A DNA stretch of 64,000 nucleotides, taken from NCBI GenBank assembly GCA_025765615.1, contig JAIVFJ010000056.1:1-64000 (forward strand), given 5' to 3'. The notes below the pieces were generated by a model, which saw only the letters and a list, made by a program, of their open reading frames with translations, ran no database searches and had not been told where the DNA came from. Source of the stretch: Zopfochytrium polystomum (lineage: Eukaryota; Chytridiomycota; Chytridiomycetes; Chytridiales; Chytridiaceae). How positions within the stretch are numbered: the first letter of the stretch is position 1; the number at the start of each line of letters is the position of its first letter. Below, one piece after another: positions 1 through 11,195 of this stretch. The position numbers were made by a program, and so were the translations under genes.

Positions 1-48
1 ACTTACCCTCTTACACACACACACACTGCTGGCTCCTACTCCTCTCGT

Positions 49-684
49 TTGGACAGCATTTGGCTCTCACCACCTGCTCTTGACTATGTCACTGAAGCTA
101 ACATTTCTTCTCCACTTGAAGAGCCCCATCTCACTGACACTTCAGACCACCTCCCCTTCAACATAATTCTTGCTTCCTCCCCCTTCCACACTTTTCCCTT
201 CTCCCCTCTGCGCTGGCAGGTCATCAAACCCCTGGAAGCTTCAGAGGAGCAACTCTACAATTACACATCAGCCATCCCAGTTGAGCTTGCCCCCCTCTCA
301 GCAGCCCTTGCAGCCTTGGACAGCATTCTTCTCCCCTCCGAGCTTGAGTTCCTCCATTCTCCATCCCTACCCTTTCAATACCCCTCCCCAGAAAGTGCAT
401 CACTCCTCGTCAGCCACCTTGACACACTCTCCATATCATTTCACAAGTTGCTGCTTCAGCTTGGCAAAAAGTTCCTTCCTCACAAGGGAACTTCCTCAGC
501 AGCACCAAAGATAGATTGCTGCGCCAAACCATTGCTTGTTGCACGTTGGAAAGTAGAGAAACTGTGGGCACTTGCCAAAGACCCTGCGCATGATCTGGCT
601 AACATCTTCCCTTCCATTCCTTTGACCCCATCTGAGTGGGGCGCAGATCAGTCCTACTCCTTCTTGTCCCACATCCACTCTTAG
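49..684 (+). pseudogene. LINE endonuclease C-terminal part (APE type)
   Basis: A 211-residue open frame begins with an R-L-D-x-I-W motif and then reads DTSDHLPF. The SDHxP signature is the conserved end of apurinic-endonuclease-like domains, which nick target DNA for target-primed reverse transcription in LINEs. The rest is proline/serine-rich linker without recognisable catalytic parts. The N-terminal catalytic core would lie upstream of the window. The frame stops at 684 and the next readable pre-RT segment is in another frame, so this is a fragment. Confidence 0.6.
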
Positions 685-1236
685 TACAAAGCCTGCTTCT
701 TTGACACAACTGACAATTGTGATGTTTTACTCCCCGCCCTCAACTGCCATTGCCAGGCCATCTACCATGCCCAATGCCAGGCAGCAGAAAAGCACAAAAT
801 GGAGGACATTGCCACAGCTCTCACACATAGACACAACCTTTTCTCTTCTGGCAAGATGAAGACTGTCCTCAACAAAATCCTCAACCACACACGCAGCAAC
901 TCTAGCATCAACCACATTTGCTATACTACTGCCAAAGTCCCTCAATCACCCACGATCCTGACCTTGTCCCTGGTATCTGCCAACAACAGGTTGAACACTG
1001 GTTTTGCCCTTGTACCCTCACTCCCTTCCCACCATCCTCTCCATTTTACTCTGACATGCAACCCCGTCCCCACATCCCCCCAGATCTTTTCTCCAAGGTT
1101 ATTGTTAACTCGCCTTCCCCAACCACCGTTTTCACACCCACACCTTTCCCACTCCTCACCTCCCACCACTCCACTTTCAATCCAGCTCCCTTCACGAATC
1201 CCTGCTTTCAACCAATGGACGTGCCCCTCCTCCCTG

Positions 1237-2431
1237 CTGACCTTGCTCATACCCACCCATCCTTGACCTTTGACACTGATGGCTCCCTTCACAAGGAGGG
1301 CTTCATGGCTAGCTCTGTTGTTTGCCTTGAGCTTAACTTTGAATTTTCTTTTGCCCTCCCTCCACTCTCTGCCTCTTCCACAACTGCTGAAATTGCTGCT
1401 CTCCTTGCTGCCCTCACCATCACTGCAAAGCTTTCCCTGCCCCTCACTTTTCAACTTGACAATCTTGGAGTGGTTGACACCTTCGATAAACTCTTTCCCT
1501 CAAACTCCTTTAGTCCCCATCCGCACAGTGAGCTCAACACTCCTCCTCTCTCTGATTCCCTCCATCGTCTTTTGCACACCACTTCCCACCCCACCACCCT
1601 TTGGGCATGCGTTGCAGCCACTCTACAGTCTTCGATTGGCTCCCCTCCACAAGTTTCCTGGGTTTCTTGGACACAACAGCGACGCTGGCAATGAACGAGC
1701 AGACAAGCTGGCATCATCTGTACCCTTGACTTCCAACCCAACTTTGTTACCAATCCTCTCACAACAGATCCTCCCAGCCACCGCCTTCATCTCAAATACC
1801 CCGGTCTTGGGCCAACTTTGACGACAACTGCGACTCCTCACAGGTCTCTCTCACCATTTTGCACTTCTGAACACCTCAGCCTTTGCCCACAACACCCACA
1901 ACCCTGTCCTAGTTCATTGGGAAGCCACATTCCTTGTTCTCCACTCTGGAATTAAACCCTCTTCCCTCTTTGGCACCCTCCCTGGCTCTGCTCGTCCCAA
2001 GTATCAACTTCAAAATCCTCAGCAACACTTTGCCCACCCAAAAAGTTCTACACCAACGACACCCTCAAATCTACCCTGATGGGCTCTGTTGTCGATGCAA
2101 AAACGCTCTGGAAACCACAGAGCATGTCTGGCAATGCCCTGCAGCTGCTGACGCCATTGCCATGATTCACAACACCCTTGCTGAAACTCTTTCCTCCTCT
2201 GTTCCTCCTGCACCTCATGGTCGCTCTCCTCCCCAAGCCCATCCCATTTACTGGCTCTTCTACCCTGAATTTCTCTTTGATCATCAATCTTGTATCAATT
2301 TTTCCTCCCTCCTTCGTGGCTTCATCCCTCAATCCTTTTATGACTCCTTATTCTCATGTGATAACCCTGCTGCATCTGTCCTTAAAACCGTTGTCACTGC
2401 TTTCCATCAGCTCCTTCTTGCTGCCCATTGA
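1237..2431 (+). pseudogene. LINE RNase H domain and C-terminal zinc-binding region
   Basis: The frame around 1265 reads FDTDGS, the first catalytic motif of RNase H, followed by an AEIAALLAAL helix. A frame change near 1660-1690 leads to GHNSDAGNERADKLA, the typical H..GNE.AD..A end of LINE RNase H. From 1934 another segment carries LCCRCKNALETTEHVWQCP, a C-C-H-C zinc cluster like those at the end of LINE RT proteins. Together these are the C-terminal half of a LINE ORF2, broken by at least two frameshifts. No reverse transcriptase motif such as FADD lies between endonuclease and RNase H. Confidence 0.75.
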
Positions 2432-3167
2432 CTTATTTGGGTTCCCTGTTGGGACGACACTATCTCTTGGGAGAAGTCAAAGTCCATCAAGCCCTCTGAC
2501 AAGTGTTCCAAGCCCAGCAGATCCCCTCCACCAAATTCCCAGGCCTCTCACCCTCGTTCCACAGCCTCTCACCCACTGTCTTCTCCAAACATCAACTCTT
2601 CCCTCCCTCCCACTCCATCATCCCACAGAACTCGTATCAGCTCTTCACAACCCTCTCAACCTCACTGCACCACGTGTAGTCGCCGGCACTCCACTGACAC
2701 TTGCCCAGGCATCTGGCTTTGGCGCACCAAGGCTTCTTCCAGATGGATTGACCACTATCTTGGCCGCATAAAACTTGTTGCAGGCATTATCTGGCTTCAC
2801 CACACAATACAACTCCCCTCACGCCAACAAGCAAGAGCCACTTGTCACCCATCTCCTGCTGAGCCCCCCAAGGTTCACTGAGCCACTGTTGCCCTTCTCA
2901 ATCTTGACATGGGCTGTAGCCTTATCTGACTTATCCCAACCCTCTGACTTTTCACAGCTGCTCCCCTCTCTTACACTGACCTCCTTTAGACTCACTTCTC
3001 TATTTTCTTGATTCTGTGTTTCCCCTTCTCCTTTTATCATTGTGGCTTTATGTGCGGTGGAGATGCCTGACGACCCTGTAAGTCCATAGCGCATGGGGTG
3101 GGTTTGCTGAGGTGATACCTGGACGTAGTCCATTACAGTTCACCGTTGATGGCTCTTTCTCTTCCCA

Positions 3168-3186
3168 CCAGCCCCTCTGGGGCTGG
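3168..3186 (+). other. LINE 3' hairpin before the A-tail
   Basis: A perfect 8-bp stem (CCAGCCCC / GGGGCTGG) with a TCT loop lies six bases upstream of the A-run. The same hairpin, unchanged, is present at 39984-40002 in a second, 5'-truncated LINE copy. Several LINE families have 3' stem-loops that their reverse transcriptase recognises. That this one does so is inference. Confidence 0.7.
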
Positions 3187-3214
3187 AACAATAAAAAAAA
3201 AAAAAAAAAAAAAA

Positions 3215-3673
3215 GGAAAAAGAGAAATGGCCCAAAAACAGAGAGAGAGAAAATTGACAAGTCAACCCCCCTGACTTGTAGCATCCACCACAAATGCTCT
3301 AAGTCCCCCCAAACCCTATGTGTGCATATGCAAGTGACGAAAATAAATAATAATTAAGGCGGGTTTGGGGTGCAGTCTGTCAGGCGCCCCATCCCTAGGC
3401 AGTTGGGCAGTCTCCGTTAGTCTCCGTTAGTCACCAAAAAAGAATATGTTGAGAAAACCCTGGCGCAACGGAAACTGTTATGACGAAAGTAGTAAAAGCT
3501 GGCCCAATAATAAAGACAGGTTAGCTGCAAATACACTTTTGATAACGCCTTGGAAACTAAAGAACCGGGAATAAGTATAGGGGTCCTGATCCTTGTGGTT
3601 TTATGACAGGTATGCTTGTTTTTGCGAATAAAATCCCTAGACTTTATCACTGAGACCTCAGTCTAGTCTCACA
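3215..3673 (-). mobile_element. TGTGAG-type LTR-like element, partial, interrupted by the LINE
   Basis: Reverse complement of the first ~460 bp of the repeats at 15705 and 18359. It ends on the plus strand with TAGTCTCACA directly followed by CAAT and copia RNase H sequence. The LINE A-tail sits exactly where the other copies carry a T-run, which suggests the LINE inserted there. Confidence 0.75.
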
Positions 3674-3898
3674 CAATCTGCAATCGCACTAGTGCTCAAC
3701 CCTCTCACACATGCTCACACAAAACACATTGACATACGTGCTCATTTCCTCCAACAAGGCATAGCCACTGGAGAGATCACTTTACGCTACGTACCAAACA
3801 GCAACCCGATGGCAGACATTCTCACAAAACCACTCTCGACATCTCAGCACCAGCGATTGACCTCACTACTTGGCCTCCGACTCACTCCGACCTTTTGA
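3674..3898 (+). pseudogene. Copia RNase H C-terminal end
   Basis: The translation contains TKHIDIRAHF, the conserved end of Ty1/copia RNase H, then MADILTKPL, the usual last motif before the pol stop codon. The coding piece starts immediately after the TGTGAG element at CAAT, so it is the downstream half of an interrupted copia pol gene. A short duplication (CACACATGCTCACA) disturbs the frame just upstream of TKHIDI. The stop at 3896-3898 is followed by about 80 bp of spacer, a purine tract and an LTR. Confidence 0.85.
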
Positions 3899-3967
3899 AC
3901 ACCCTTTCAGTCGAAGCCTCAGACGCTTAAGCACACTTTGCATAACGGGTGCTACACCCATGGCCAT

Positions 3968-3979
3968 TGTGTGGGGGAG
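3968..3979 (+). other. Copia polypurine tract
   Basis: The purine-rich run GGGGGAG directly precedes the LTR start TGTTAGGC. This is the position and composition of a plus-strand primer for an LTR retrotransposon. Confidence 0.7.
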
Positions 3980-4395
3980 TGTTAGGCAGAACTAACTGGT
4001 TAGCAGCAAGAGGCACAAGATGGATCCAAACCTATTGTGACTGTCAGTTATTGTTCTCACAATGCCCATGGGAGAGCAAGCCAACACCAATGCAGACCTG
4101 GGCGCTGGCTTGCACTGGTGACAGATACTCCAAGTATTAAGTGGAATGGAAACCCAGTGTCAACAGTTTTCCTCCTTCTCTGCTCAAGCAGATAATATAG
4201 GAGAGGTTTTTACCCTGTGCCAGTCAAGCATGCCCAGCAACTATTACAGCATGCATATCATCATTATGTATCAATTATTCATAACAGAGTTTTTCTCTTT
4301 CTCTCCAAGTTGGGGGGAAGGACCACCCACAAACACACATCTCCACTTCCTTCACTCCTTCCACTCACTCACTCAGAGTAGACTGTTTACACAAT
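3980..4395 (+). repeat. Copia LTR (TGTTAG family), 5' part
   Basis: Begins TGTTAGGCAGAAC right after the polypurine tract. The reverse complement of 39450-39879 matches it over about 410 bp, and shorter pieces of its first ~65-110 bp recur at 41222-41334 and 42722-42787. Similarity to the 39.4-kb copy stops near 4395, where this copy continues into a different promoter and leader region. Confidence 0.8.
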
Positions 4396-4960
4396 GGTGT
4401 TTCCGTGTAGTGCTCAACCTGTTTTATCGCATTTTTGTGGCCTGCTCTGTGCAGCCACTGCTCCCTCTGTTTCCTGATGGCTCCCACCTGCCGGAGTATA
4501 AAAGCAGCAACCACTCACAGAGATCAAACAAGGAATCCAACCCCCTCCTTGCTGCTTTGACAGAATCCAGTGCAAAACAAGCCAATCTCTCTTCCTCCAC
4601 GCTTCCCTCTCTCCTTTCTCCTTTCCCTCACTCTCCCTTCTCCATCACTGCAGCACTCTCTCTCTCTCTTCCTCTCCACACAAACCAAGTCCCTCCAGTC
4701 CTGGGTGGAATTTCATTAATTCTCTGCACCAGCAGAGGTCAAGGCTGCATACAGTGAGATGTAACGTCTGCACCACACTGCCCTTGACAAGTACCACACA
4801 GGTATATGCCAAGAACACAAGACCTACTGGGAGCTTGAGGCCCAACACAACAAGGGGGTTGCTTCCCTCGACTCCTGCTCATCCATTGAGGACGTGCGCA
4901 TCTGAATGCAGCAAACATCAATAACTGTGCTGACCAGTGGAAGTGACTCAATCAAAAAAA
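4396..4960 (+). mobile_element. Copia LTR promoter/leader and gag fragment
   Basis: Closely matches 58605-59580, the start of another copia element, but with large deletions. It contains a TATA box at 4497-4503 (GAGTATAAAAGCAGC context), a pyrimidine-rich leader, then a piece of gag around 4735-4950 that is broken by stops. No intact coding region remains. Confidence 0.7.
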
Positions 4961-5071
4961 AACCTGTCAACTGACACTCGAGACCTTTTGCTGCCACCCT
5001 CCGCCGCCTTGCCACCGCCAGAGTGAGGTGGAAGGTCACCCTCCACCACCACCACATTGACGCCAGATGGC

Positions 5072-5235
5072 CACCAAAACAAGCCAATCTCTCTTCCTCC
5101 ATTTGCTCCTCTTCCCTCTCTGCCCACTCCTCTCCATCCTCTCACTCCTCTCCCTTCTCCATCATCACTGCTCTCTCTCTCTCTTCCTCTACGCACACCA
5201 AGTCCCTCCAGCCCTGAGTGGATTTCATCAGTTGC
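5072..5235 (+). repeat. Second copy of the copia leader
   Basis: The CT-rich leader beginning AAAACAAGCCAATCTCTC and ending near the CTCCAG-CCTG-AGTGG motif repeats the sequence at about 4575-4715 and 58765-58935. It is a detached fragment, perhaps left by recombination. Confidence 0.65.
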
Positions 5236-5387
5236 ATCCAATGAAGCAGTTGGAGTTGAGGGTCCAGAGTCCAGCGAACTAGAAGCACCACCAGTTGAAC
5301 TGCCAGTGGAACTGGAGATTTGAGAAGGTGCGTTTGCCATTGGTGAGCCAGCGAAAGCAGCTGCAGTGGGGGCGGCTGTGAGGCAGG

Positions 5388-6640
5388 TTGCGGGTTTGAA
5401 GTTTATCATGGGACACCAGCGTGACCAGGTTTCAGGCACGTTTGGGCATTGGGTTCACCCAGGTGTTGGAGATGCCAGGGTTCAAGTCTGCCCTTTCCTA
5501 GGCATGCCCAGGGCAAGCCGCACACTAAAAGTAAAAAAAGAAATCCCCTGCCAATGGGCAGTCTAGTAATGCCCAATGAACAACCATGAAATTCCTGAAG
5601 TGAGCGGATTATAAACCTGATTGGGCCGCGGATCAGGGGAAAAGATTGAGACGGAATTTTCCCAAAGGGAATCCTTGCTCGTACCCCCCTCGTCCTTATT
5701 CGTACCTCCCTCGTCATTATCAAACCCACATCCTCCAAACCATTGAGTTTTTTTTTTTTTTTGTCTTCTCCTCTTCTTGTCGGCTCCAACGATGCTCACT
5801 GTCATAGCTATGGCATGGGGTTATGGGGCTTGGCGATGACAGAGAGGGGTCCAAAATCTCCTTGCGGGAGGGGTCGTCAACGGCGATGAGGGCATTGTCA
5901 CTGCATTGGTTGTGCACTGATGACCATGCTACCTCCCTTGTTGTAATTGCAACTGTGCGCAAAAACTCCGGACTTCGCGTGGGTGGGTGGGCGGCTGGTC
6001 TACCGTGCAATGCGAGGAACTTCGCCAGCCCGCCTGTCACCACTCACCCACACACACTTCTCGCACCCATGCGCCACTGCCCCACTGGCTGGTCGAAGTC
6101 GGCGTCGCTGGCGGATAATTTTTTTCATGATTGAACTGAGGTGGGTTTGAGTCGATCCTCGCGAGGATTGAAGAAAAAGGATTTGCTTGATTGACAACGT
6201 GAGCCAGGAACAGCCACTGATATGTGACCGCCGTCATGAGAAGCTTTTGTTATTTATTTCGCAACATCCGAAAATTCCATCTCATTTTTTTTCTACCGAA
6301 ATCGCGTTTACAATCCGCCCCTTGATCCTGATGAGGTGAACATAATCTTCTGCCAATGGGCAGTCTAGTTTCTTTGATAATGCCCAATTAGCAACTGTGA
6401 AAATCCTGATGTTGCGGGAAATGCTGGGTGCTGTGGGGTAGGCTCGTGTGAGCCCAGGTTTGAAGATTGGCATGGGAGACCAGCATGATCAGGTTTCCAG
6501 CATGCTTGGGGATTGGGGTCGCCCAGGCGTTGGGATCATGCTCCGGGTAAGCCGCACACCAAAAGTTATCCCCTGCCAATGGGTTGTCTAGTTACTTTAG
6601 TAATGCTCAATTAGAGACCCTGACAGTCCTGCTACGATCG
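5388..6640. repeat. Dispersed ~150-200 bp repeat units of unknown class
   Basis: Two homologous units, about 5388-5590 and 6440-6640, share a central segment with ATGGGA(C/G)ACCAGC and end with CCTGCCAATGGGCAGTCTAG and TAATGCCCAAT. A partial unit at 6346-6440 repeats only this end motif. ATGGGCA and TGCCCAT are complementary, so the end could fold. The stretch 5600-6340 between them shows no gene I can support. Confidence 0.5.
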
Positions 6641-7343
6641 CTGGCTTGCAGTCACATCCTTCAAAATGGCATTACACCCCTCTTGAGCGTAGTGCCGCAA
6701 GGTTACCACGAAAATAAATTTATAATGTAGCGAGATTACTGTCGTTACCAAAAGTTCGCGTCCTGATAAGCTCGACCTAATTCCTCAAAGGTCTTGGAGC
6801 GCTAAGGGCGCGAAGTGAGTTGCAGGCTCTGCTGCTGCTGTCGAGTTCTTGTTGTCGATTGCGCGGGAGTAAGCTGTGTAGGAGCTTTCTATGTGGTCCG
6901 TGGAGCTGCGAGATTGCTTGAGAGGTTGTCGATTTTCTCGGCTTCAAGCTGGAGAGTGCGGGACTAACTCGGGGTGCTCGCTAATTTGGGCTACGGGACC
7001 GTTGTGGTAGTGCTTGTACAAGAAGGTAATGGGCTTCACTGCCTTCAAAGGGGCAACGTTCAGGGGCGAGAGGTCGGAGAGACCCCAGGCCAACCTTGAA
7101 CCCATTCCCCTTGAACCGCAACAGTTTCGGTGATGATTGTTTCTTTTGTTTTTTTTTCTTTTGTCTCGTATCCGTTCTCCTCCTGGTTTTGTTTGAGACT
7201 GGCGTGCGCACTAGCAGCTGTGGTCTGGGCGTTTCGGGGAGGAGGAGCCGTCTCCCGGAGTTGGCCCAGCAGCGCACTCACTCAGCCCATCGCCAAGTAT
7301 CGAGAGGGGTCTCATTGGTTCGTTGTGGGTTTGGCTCGCCCTG
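6641..7343. other. Intergenic region upstream of OPI1
   Basis: No coding region or repeat is recognised. The sequence is CpG-rich compared with the flanking repeats and presumably holds the promoter and 5' UTR of the OPI1-like gene. No clear TATA box was seen. Confidence 0.4.
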
Positions 7344-10300
7344 ATGGGCACATCAAGCGACATCAACATGCCAGATTCTCGAGCTGCGCAAACGGATGTT
7401 TCTGGAACGTTGCGCGATAATCGTCGTCAGGAGGGAAACGATGTGATGGAGGTTGAATACTCGAGCTTGTCGAGCCTTAGTAGCTACGGACCTCAATCAG
7501 CGCCTTTCATTCAGCAATGGAATGAGAACTCCCCACTACGTTACAAATCGGACAACCTCCTCGACGAACGACAATCCTCTGCGAACCAGGTTCGATCGAG
7601 AAGGGTCATGCGAGTGCACCACTTAGTACTAAACTGTTACGTCCAGTACTATGTCCCATCACCTGTCCAAGTCAGCCTCGCAGCCAATTCTTCGGAACCC
7701 TGCATACTGTCGGTCAGTTCGGTGATAGTTGTTCCGCAATCGACATAAGCCCATTCTCACGCATCCCAAAAGGGTTGCCCATTTCCCCCAATGACCGATC
7801 CTGCCCGGCCGAACTCACTTTCCTATAGCGGGCGGGATACATTTACCTCGCGAAATGTCAATAGCAACAAGCCAGTGGATATTAATTTTGTGGGAGAAAC
7901 GAGCATCCATCAGTTTCTTGTCCGAAGCGCCAATGAGCCTCATCAAGCACTTATCCATCGCACAGATTCGACTCGTGAGACTGCCCTGAGGAAAGAAACG
8001 GCTGAGCCCGAACTGGAGGTGCAACCTTCATCGCAAGGGGTGTCGGCGGGATGTCTACCGGCTTCTTCCAATCTGTGCGCATCTTCTTCAACTGCGTCGC
8101 TGCCCGCACCCATGCCAGCAATGCACTCGCGGCATTCTCGTTCTGAAGGTTGTTTCAACCGCTTCATAGGTCGTCACTAACCACATCAGATACGGGATCT
8201 TCGGACCATGATGAAGGGAGCGACGGGTCTCGAACGAGATGCAAGCCTGTTGACGTTCGTATAAGCCCTTACGCTGTCTCTATCGCCTCGGCGACATCCA
8301 CTCCGTCATCAACACCAAGAACTTCAATCAGCATTACAGATCTGTGCAATGTGGAGGATTTTGGTACTTTCTATACTCACGCATTCGTCCCGCTCACAGC
8401 AATTCCTTAAGTTCCTCGACCCCCGTCTAGATCCACAAGTATTGACGATTCTATTGACCCTGACGTAAAGCTTGCTGCGGAGGCCCTCGGCTCACTTGTT
8501 AATCACGGTCTTTCGCCGCTGGCAACTGCTCAAACCGCCGAAGGGGACTGGCCTCCACACAATGGCGCCAAGTCTCGTGATGGGTCATCATCGAAAGGCC
8601 CTACTTCAACTCAGCACTTCATGCAACGAGTTTCAAACATTCCTCTCGTCAGAGACAGCATAACAACTTTCAGTAGTGCCTACGAAGCGACGAAGAACGT
8701 TAGCCCTATTGTAAAGGTAGGCTGGACGAACGGTCACATCGCTGCATTCATGATGTTGACGTGTTACGCACTCAAGTATTCGGCTGAAACAGTTGAATCT
8801 GGTGTAAAAACCATATCGAAGCCTGTTTTGACAACACTGGAACCAGCGCTTGGCTCGCTTGATCGATTCGCATGCAGCCAGCTCGACCGGGTAAGTTCTT
8901 GAGTGGGCAGATATGGATTTGACGAGAAACACAGCTTGAACGAAACTTTCCATCGATGATGTCGGGTTCACGGCCACCTCTTCCGCTGGTCAGCCCTACA
9001 AAGCGAATTAAAGGAAATGACGACGACCGAATTTGTTCGCAGTCATCCTCCCAGCACCCGGCATCGATTTCGACTTCCCCACGAACCAGAACATTGAGCA
9101 GTTCTACAACAGATCTCCTAACCCCCCCCCCCTCTACCTCTTCCAAATCTATACACGCTTGCTGCCCCAACGGTTGATCCTCCTCCTGTGTTAGGTCCCC
9201 CCGGGTCTCTGCCGACCCCATCGCCCTTAGGGATCGGAGATTCAACGGCGCCAAAAAATAATACGACCGCCCCTCACATTGACCGAAAGCCTGGAGCACG
9301 GAGCATGTGGAAAAAGGTTGTTTCCGGTGTCGGGGCAAATTTCATAAACGACGACACCGTTCGGGGCCTTAAATGGGCACTAAAGCTGTTACAGGTGGCT
9401 TATATTAATATCTTTGTGGGTCGGTCTGCTCGGCTGACTCCTTCCCTCTGTCTTATAAGGATGCTGCGGCGAACATCGAGGACCAGATCGCTTTTCTTCG
9501 GCAGGTGCTTCGTAGTCTTAGTGGAAAAGTAGTCAACAGGATTATGGGTCCACCAGACACGACTTTGTCCTCCGGAACACCAGGAAACGGAACAACTCAG
9601 CTGACGCCACCACTCTCACCCCAAACAGCTGGAGAATCAAGTTCTGTATTTCAACGTGAACCACCGACGGCGGTTGCAACAACGACGTACACGCGATACA
9701 GCACTGACTTAGCAAACGCGATAGCCACTGTGACAAGAGAAGTTGTGCGAACACTGAGGCTCGTTGTGGAGATGCTGGGACGTCATGCGGCAGCCTATCT
9801 GCCCCCTGCAGCACGCCGAAGCGTCCGAGAATTTATCATGCGATTGCCAGGCCGATGGGCGCAAATAAGCTCTATTCCCGCGGCGCTGCCACCAGCTGTT
9901 GCATTGCGATCAGAAGGTTCATCGAATTCTGGGATCTTTTTCTCTGGGAATCCCCCTCAGCCTTTGTCGAACTCAAGCCCATCGTTGGACCATGGACTGA
10001 TTGAGTCGAGTGAAGCAGAAGCGGATTCATTTCACTCGTCTAGTTCTGCGACTTTCACGACAGCAGCCACTTCGCCAACTGCAACATTGGCAAACACCCC
10101 AACCGCTGGTTGTGTCTCCAACTCAGATGGTTATGAAGCCAATACTGCACCACCTGAAGCGCAAAGAGTGCTCAGTCTTGCGGCCGAGTCCTCCAGTATG
10201 TTGCAGAATGTAATGTCGATATTTTCGCAAAGTGTTGCAGGCGCAGAAATGGTTCTTGGCCGTTCGGTCCCTCCACTACCGACATCCCCGGCAACGGCCT

Positions 10301-10557
10301 CTGCGAATTTCGACGAATATAATCAATCGCATAGTGTCGACTCGACTATGTTTTCAAAGGTGCCAGCTGCGCATAACGAGGTGCAGCTGTCTGAGTTAAC
10401 AGCAGTTGACGGCATGGAGAGTTCCGAGGTCTCAATGGGGAGAATTGACTCGGATGCGTCAGATCGCATGTCAGAAGATGGTGCAGTGGACAACGAGTGC
10501 GGGAGCGGCGAGAGAGAACCAGAGAGGGACGACGATGGGGATGAACGCATGCTGTGA
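7344..10557 (+). CDS. OPI1: OPI1-family transcriptional regulator of phospholipid synthesis (multi-exon)
   Basis: The Opi1 domain is spread over several exons: RVSNIPLVRD at about 8623, then SAETVESGVKTISKPV and LDRFACSQLDR in the 8777-8890 exon, then DDTVRGLKWALKLLQ joined to IEDQIAFLRQVL across an intron. In yeast Opi1 represses INO1-type genes and is held at the ER by phosphatidic acid and Scs2. Phase-consistent exons are 8190-8363, 8412-8716, 8777-8890, 8935-9394 and 9460-10557; earlier ones are 7344-7589 and a stretch to 8148. The joint between about 7647 and 7790 is unresolved, because the frame hits a stop at 7746. The 8935-9394 exon is 460 nt, one over a multiple of three, and the frame changes at a run of 11 C (9122-9132). 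This is an assembly error or a real mutation. The C-terminus is serine-rich and acidic. Start chosen at the first ATG of the long frame. Confidence 0.85.
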
Positions 10558-10914
10558 GAAGAGACGGCGGAGAGGGACGGAGAGGGGCGGAGCATGTGGG
10601 GTTTGGTGTGGGAACTAGCACTTCTGTGGTAGCCGCGGCTGGCCTTGACAATACCGTTTGCCTTTATTGTCGAAGTTTTTGATTCGTATTATGAAAAAAA
10701 ATACAGTAAGGGACCACCCAAAAAGCAGCATTGTGAAACCAGAGTGGTATGGTCCAGCGAATGCCGGTGGAGGCAAGTGAAGGTAAAAATGCCATCGCTA
10801 TCGCCCACTACCAAAAAATAAAAAAGTAAAAGCTGGCATCTTGTGAAGCAAGGAGAACAAACACCATTTTGCAACTCTTGGTCCTTCAAACAGTGCAAAC
10901 ACAAGACAGCAAGA

Positions 10915-11195
10915 TGTGAGACGTGCTCACTCCTTTGACCCTGGGATCTGGGCCCTTGAGTGGGAGAAAGCAAATAATAGGCTAAAACTAACTTTATTGG
11001 GCTGTTGTCTAGGTGGTGTTTCAACCCTACTACTTGCCTAGTCCACGAAGTATCCCCACTGATCTGTCTAACAGGGGTCTCAAATACAAAGAATGAACGA
11101 AGATTCAGAGGGACAATCCTCTGAAGAATTGGTGTGGGAATACTGATTACTTGCGTGGCAGTGGCTGGTGCAAGGGGAAACGGAAGGGCACTCTC
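10915..11195 (-). repeat. TGTGAG-type LTR-like fragment
   Basis: Reverse complement of the last ~280 bp of the 15705-17156 repeat, starting TGTGAGACGTGCTCACTCC. Similarity ends near 11195 at CTCAAGGG. It lies 360 bp downstream of the OPI1 stop; the spacer 10558-10914 shows nothing else recognisable. Confidence 0.75.

Larger units (their letters stand above)
1..3214 (+). mobile_element. Non-LTR retrotransposon (LINE), 3' portion, decayed
   Basis: Plus-strand remnants appear in the order expected for a LINE: the C-terminal end of an APE-type endonuclease, a pre-RT linker, an RNase H domain, a C-terminal zinc-binding region, a 3' UTR, a short hairpin and an uninterrupted A-run at 3193-3214. The 5' end lies outside the window. 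The reverse transcriptase that should lie between linker and RNase H is missing; the linker reaches the RNase H start within about 300 bp. Several frameshifts and stops break the reading frame. The A-tail abuts an LTR-like sequence on the opposite strand, so the LINE inserted into that element. Confidence 0.85.
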
